The notes beneath the pieces are model-generated. The model was not told where the DNA came from, ran no database searches, and was given only the letters and a program-made list of their open reading frames with translations. From JANQRV01 sp964533785 (GTDB lineage: Bacteria; Bacteroidota; Bacteroidia; Chitinophagales; Saprospiraceae), in NCBI GenBank assembly GCA_964533785.1, contig CAZHNG010000290.1, positions 1 to 8,612 of the forward strand: a stretch of DNA of 8,612 nt, given 5' to 3'. The first letter of the stretch is position 1. Each line of letters opens with the position of its first letter. This document shows, in pieces, positions 6,562-8,612 of this stretch. Both the position numbers and the translations under genes were made by a program.

Positions 6562-7653
6562 ATGATGAAACTATTTGAAAACGGAAAAAGGAGGATGCTG
6601 CTGCGGCAAATGATTTGGATAATGAGCGTTTGGCTGTTTATCGGAATCCTGGATGCTTTAAATACCTACGCAGTTGCCGAAGGGGTGCTGCTGGAAGCTA
6701 ATACCAACTACAATTGGCCAAGGTTTCTGTCCGTGAAAATTATTACCGCTTTATTTGCCGGTATTTTCTCCAGCATCATTTTATTATTTTTTTTAAGAGA
6801 TCAATTAAGAGGTAAATCATTTGGCTTCGCCTTATTGCTCAATAGTTTGGTAATTTCACTGTTGAATTTTGGCATCATTGCTCTGGCCCATCACTATCTT
6901 TTGGCTATTGATTATAGTAGAACCCCGTTCTTCTTTAAAAGCCTGGTTCTATGGACTATCGTTACGATTTTGACAATAGTTTTTTTACACGTCAATGACA
7001 AATACGGCCCCGGCGTATTGCTTAAATTACTGTTGGGGCGTTATCATTATCCACGTGAAGAAGAGCGTATTTTTATGTTCGTCGATTTGAAATCGTCTAC
7101 CACTATCGCAGAAGAGTTAGGACACGTACAATTCTTCAATTTATTGAATGATTTTTTTCGTGATTTGACCGATCCCATCATCAATACTAACGGCGAAATA
7201 TATCAATATGTTGGTGACGAGATCGTTATCTCCTGGACCATGTCAAATGGTCTGAGAAAAGCGAATTGTATTCGTTGTTTTTACAGTATGCTGGAAGCCA
7301 TTCAACGCAATGCAGATGATTACCATTTGAAGTATAACCTCGTACCAGAATTTAAGGCGGGGTTACATTGTGGACTGGTTACCGTTGGTGAAATTGGCAT
7401 CATCAAAAAAGACATTGTCTTTTCCGGGGATGTAGTGAATACAACAGCTCGCATGGAATCACTCTGTAATTTATACGGAGTGAGGTTGCTGACTTCTAAA
7501 ATACTATTAAATAAATTACAACTACCACCGAATGATTATCCAACAGTTCGAATGGGAATCATTGAACTAAAAGGAAAAATAGAAAAAGTAGAACTCTTTA
7601 CTTTTGCGGATAATCTGCTTATTGATAATCCACGGCCCGTATTCTCAACCTAA
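6562..7653 (+). CDS. Membrane-anchored class III adenylate/guanylate cyclase
   Basis: This 363-residue protein has four predicted membrane helices (about 13-33, 57-78, 86-110 and 124-143) followed by a cytoplasmic class III nucleotide cyclase domain (about 168-348). The domain would convert ATP or GTP to the 3',5'-cyclic nucleotide. The two metal-binding aspartates are present: Asp175 in FMFVDLKSST and Asp219 in YQYVGDEIV. The transition-state pair Asn293 and Arg297 is in VVNTTARME. The two positions that usually read the base are atypical: Gln215 where Lys is common, and Val286 where Asp or Thr is common. Substrate is therefore uncertain. No GAF, PAS, HAMP or response-regulator domain is visible, so the four-helix membrane part may be the sensor. 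The reading frame opens with two ATGs (6562 and 6565) and the first is used here. Two TAA stops stand in tandem at 7651-7656. The gene diverges from the acetyltransferase and precedes a lipoprotein peptidase by 59 bp. Confidence 0.9.
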   Translation: MMKLFENGKRRMLLRQMIWIMSVWLFIGILDALNTYAVAEGVLLEANTNYNWPRFLSVKIITALFAGIFSSIILLFFLRDQLRGKSFGFALLLNSLVISLLNFGIIALAHHYLLAIDYSRTPFFFKSLVLWTIVTILTIVFLHVNDKYGPGVLLKLLLGRYHYPREEERIFMFVDLKSSTTIAEELGHVQFFNLLNDFFRDLTDPIINTNGEIYQYVGDEIVISWTMSNGLRKANCIRCFYSMLEAIQRNADDYHLKYNLVPEFKAGLHCGLVTVGEIGIIKKDIVFSGDVVNTTARMESLCNLYGVRLLTSKILLNKLQLPPNDYPTVRMGIIELKGKIEKVELFTFADNLLIDNPRPVFST

Positions 7654-7712
7654 TAAGAGAACCATTTTTCTTAATTTAACAAGAATCAGCTTTCATTAAA
7701 ATAGTAAATTCA

Positions 7713-8516
7713 ATGCGTAAAATGTTCCTGTTTTTTATAATCGTTCTTCTTTTTTCTTGTCAGAACGCTGCACAGCAATCAACCGAAAACGCTATGCAGG
7801 AGGATATAGCAATACCTGATTCATCTTCCGAAGAAATTACAGAATACAATGAACAGGATTTGAACTACCTGATGGGAAAATTCGATCCTGCTGCGGACAG
7901 CAATTTTATAAAGATTGATCTACTTTATGCCGACCGGGAAGGCAGGTTTTTGCACAAAGAGACCTATTCCGCTTTTTTGAAAATGTACGAAGCCGCAAAA
8001 GCGGATGGCATCAATTTAAAAATCATTTCTGCAACACGTAATTTTTTTGACCAAAAATCCATCTGGGAAGCCAAGTGGACTGGACAGCGTAAAGTAAGCG
8101 GTATGGACTTGTCCAAGGAAATGCCCGACCCCAAAGAGCGTGCTTTGAAAATATTGGAATACAGCTCTATGCCTGGAACTTCCCGACATCATTGGGGAAG
8201 TGACATCGATCTTAATGATTTAGAAAATGCGTATTTTGAAGAAGGTGAAGGCTTGAAAGTATACCAATGGCTCCTTGACAATGCAAGTAAATACGGGTTT
8301 TGCCAACCATATACCCCAAAAGGTGCGAAAAGACCAAACGGCTACAATGAAGAAAAATGGCATTGGTCTTATCTGCCGATCGCCAGCCCCCTAACGGAAA
8401 TGGCCCGGCAAGCCTTAAAAAATGAAATGATTGAAGGGTTCGCAGGTGCTGAAGCTGCTCCGCTCATTGACGTTGTGAACAATTATGTCCTGGGTATTAA
8501 CGAGGAATGTAAATAA
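7713..8516 (+). CDS. M15-family (VanY-like) D,D-carboxypeptidase lipoprotein
   Basis: This 267-residue lipoprotein probably cleaves the terminal D-Ala from peptidoglycan stem peptides in the periplasm. The signal peptide ends in lipobox LFSC, so Cys16 is the lipidated residue. A low-complexity Glu/Ser/Gln linker (17-48) then tethers the catalytic domain. The VanY-type motifs are complete. SATRNFFDQ (106-114) holds the conserved Arg109 and Gln114. SRHHWGSDIDL (157-167) provides zinc ligands His159 and Asp166. EEKWHW (213-218) provides the catalytic Glu214 and third zinc ligand His217. Asp164 stands where many family members have Ala. Length fits VanY-like enzymes with a lipoprotein linker. The gene follows the cyclase by 59 bp on the same strand and may be co-transcribed, but the AT-rich gap could hold its own promoter. 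Nothing nearby suggests a vancomycin-resistance cluster (no VanA/H/X or VanRS), so a housekeeping or remodelling role is likelier. Confidence 0.9.
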   Translation: MRKMFLFFIIVLLFSCQNAAQQSTENAMQEDIAIPDSSSEEITEYNEQDLNYLMGKFDPAADSNFIKIDLLYADREGRFLHKETYSAFLKMYEAAKADGINLKIISATRNFFDQKSIWEAKWTGQRKVSGMDLSKEMPDPKERALKILEYSSMPGTSRHHWGSDIDLNDLENAYFEEGEGLKVYQWLLDNASKYGFCQPYTPKGAKRPNGYNEEKWHWSYLPIASPLTEMARQALKNEMIEGFAGAEAAPLIDVVNNYVLGINEECK

Positions 8517-8536
8517 TACTATTTTTAATATACTTG

Positions 8537-8578
8537 GACTTTTGACGCTAGACTCTGGACGCTAGATTTTAGACAACA
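8537..8578. repeat. Heptameric tandem repeat, six GAC-type units
   Basis: Six consecutive 7-base units follow the peptidase gene: GACTTTT, GACGCTA, GACTCTG, GACGCTA, GATTTTA, GACAACA. Five begin with GAC and one with GAT, and two are identical (8544-8550 and 8558-8564). The array is non-coding and starts 20 bases after the stop codon. No stem-loop or T-run typical of a terminator is visible here. Confidence 0.6.
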
Positions 8579-8612
8579 AACCGCTGATATTCAATGGATA
8601 TCAATTTTTCAG

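Noticed and set aside
5683..8516. Antibiotic-resistance island (acetyltransferase plus VanY-like peptidase)
   Set aside because: The two genes diverge, no VanH/A/X/R/S or mobile element is present, and both families are common housekeeping types.
1..8612. Anti-phage defence system or prophage remnant
   Set aside because: No nuclease, helicase, TIR, integrase or phage structural motif is visible. The cyclase is a transmembrane class III type, unlike the CD-NTase enzymes of CBASS, and the adjacent gene is a cell-wall peptidase, not a recognised effector.

Overview
The window looks like a chromosomal segment from a member of the Bacteroidota. The coding sequence is AT-leaning and the starts lack clear Shine-Dalgarno sequences. 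Two lipoproteins have short signal peptides ending in a lipobox, and perfect matches to the Bacteroidota -7 promoter element (TAnnTTTG) lie in front of the rightward genes. The large membrane protein resembles GT-C-like proteins I associate with this phylum. A Saprospiraceae-like marine or freshwater lineage is plausible but is only a guess. I see no rRNA, tRNA, CRISPR array, transposase, integrase or plasmid function.

Layout: six genes fill most of the window, in two divergent groups that meet at a 300-bp intergenic region (6262-6561). On the minus strand, reading right to left, there is a GNAT acetyltransferase (5683-6261), a 165-bp gap, and then a tight three-gene run. The run is an 859-residue all-helical protein of unknown function (2938-5517), a 282-residue lipoprotein (2062-2910) and a 621-residue polytopic GT-C-like membrane protein with a C-terminal beta-rich domain (139-2004). 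Gaps in the run are 27 and 57 bp, so it is probably one transcript. On the plus strand there is a membrane-anchored class III nucleotide cyclase (6562-7653), followed after 59 bp by an M15/VanY-type D,D-carboxypeptidase-like lipoprotein (7713-8516).

The least explained part is the leftward run. The 859-residue protein has no family I recognise, but it carries a clear internal duplication: two copies of about 210 residues, offset by 263-265 residues, plus a partial third copy. It lies just upstream of a lipoprotein and a GT-C-like protein. A role linking a cytoplasmic helical scaffold to envelope glycan or lipid modification is a guess from gene order only. The rightward pair combines cyclic-nucleotide synthesis with peptidoglycan trimming. 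Both functions are recognisable, but the link between them is only positional.

Non-coding signals: the divergent intergenic region holds several perfect inverted repeats, two of which overlap and would exclude each other if transcribed. It also holds two TAnnTTTG elements. A second inverted repeat lies between the acetyltransferase and the 859-residue gene. At the right edge (8537-8578) there is a 7-bp-periodic repeat with GAC-initial units, and a weaker GA-rich 7-bp periodicity lies near the left edge (82-109).
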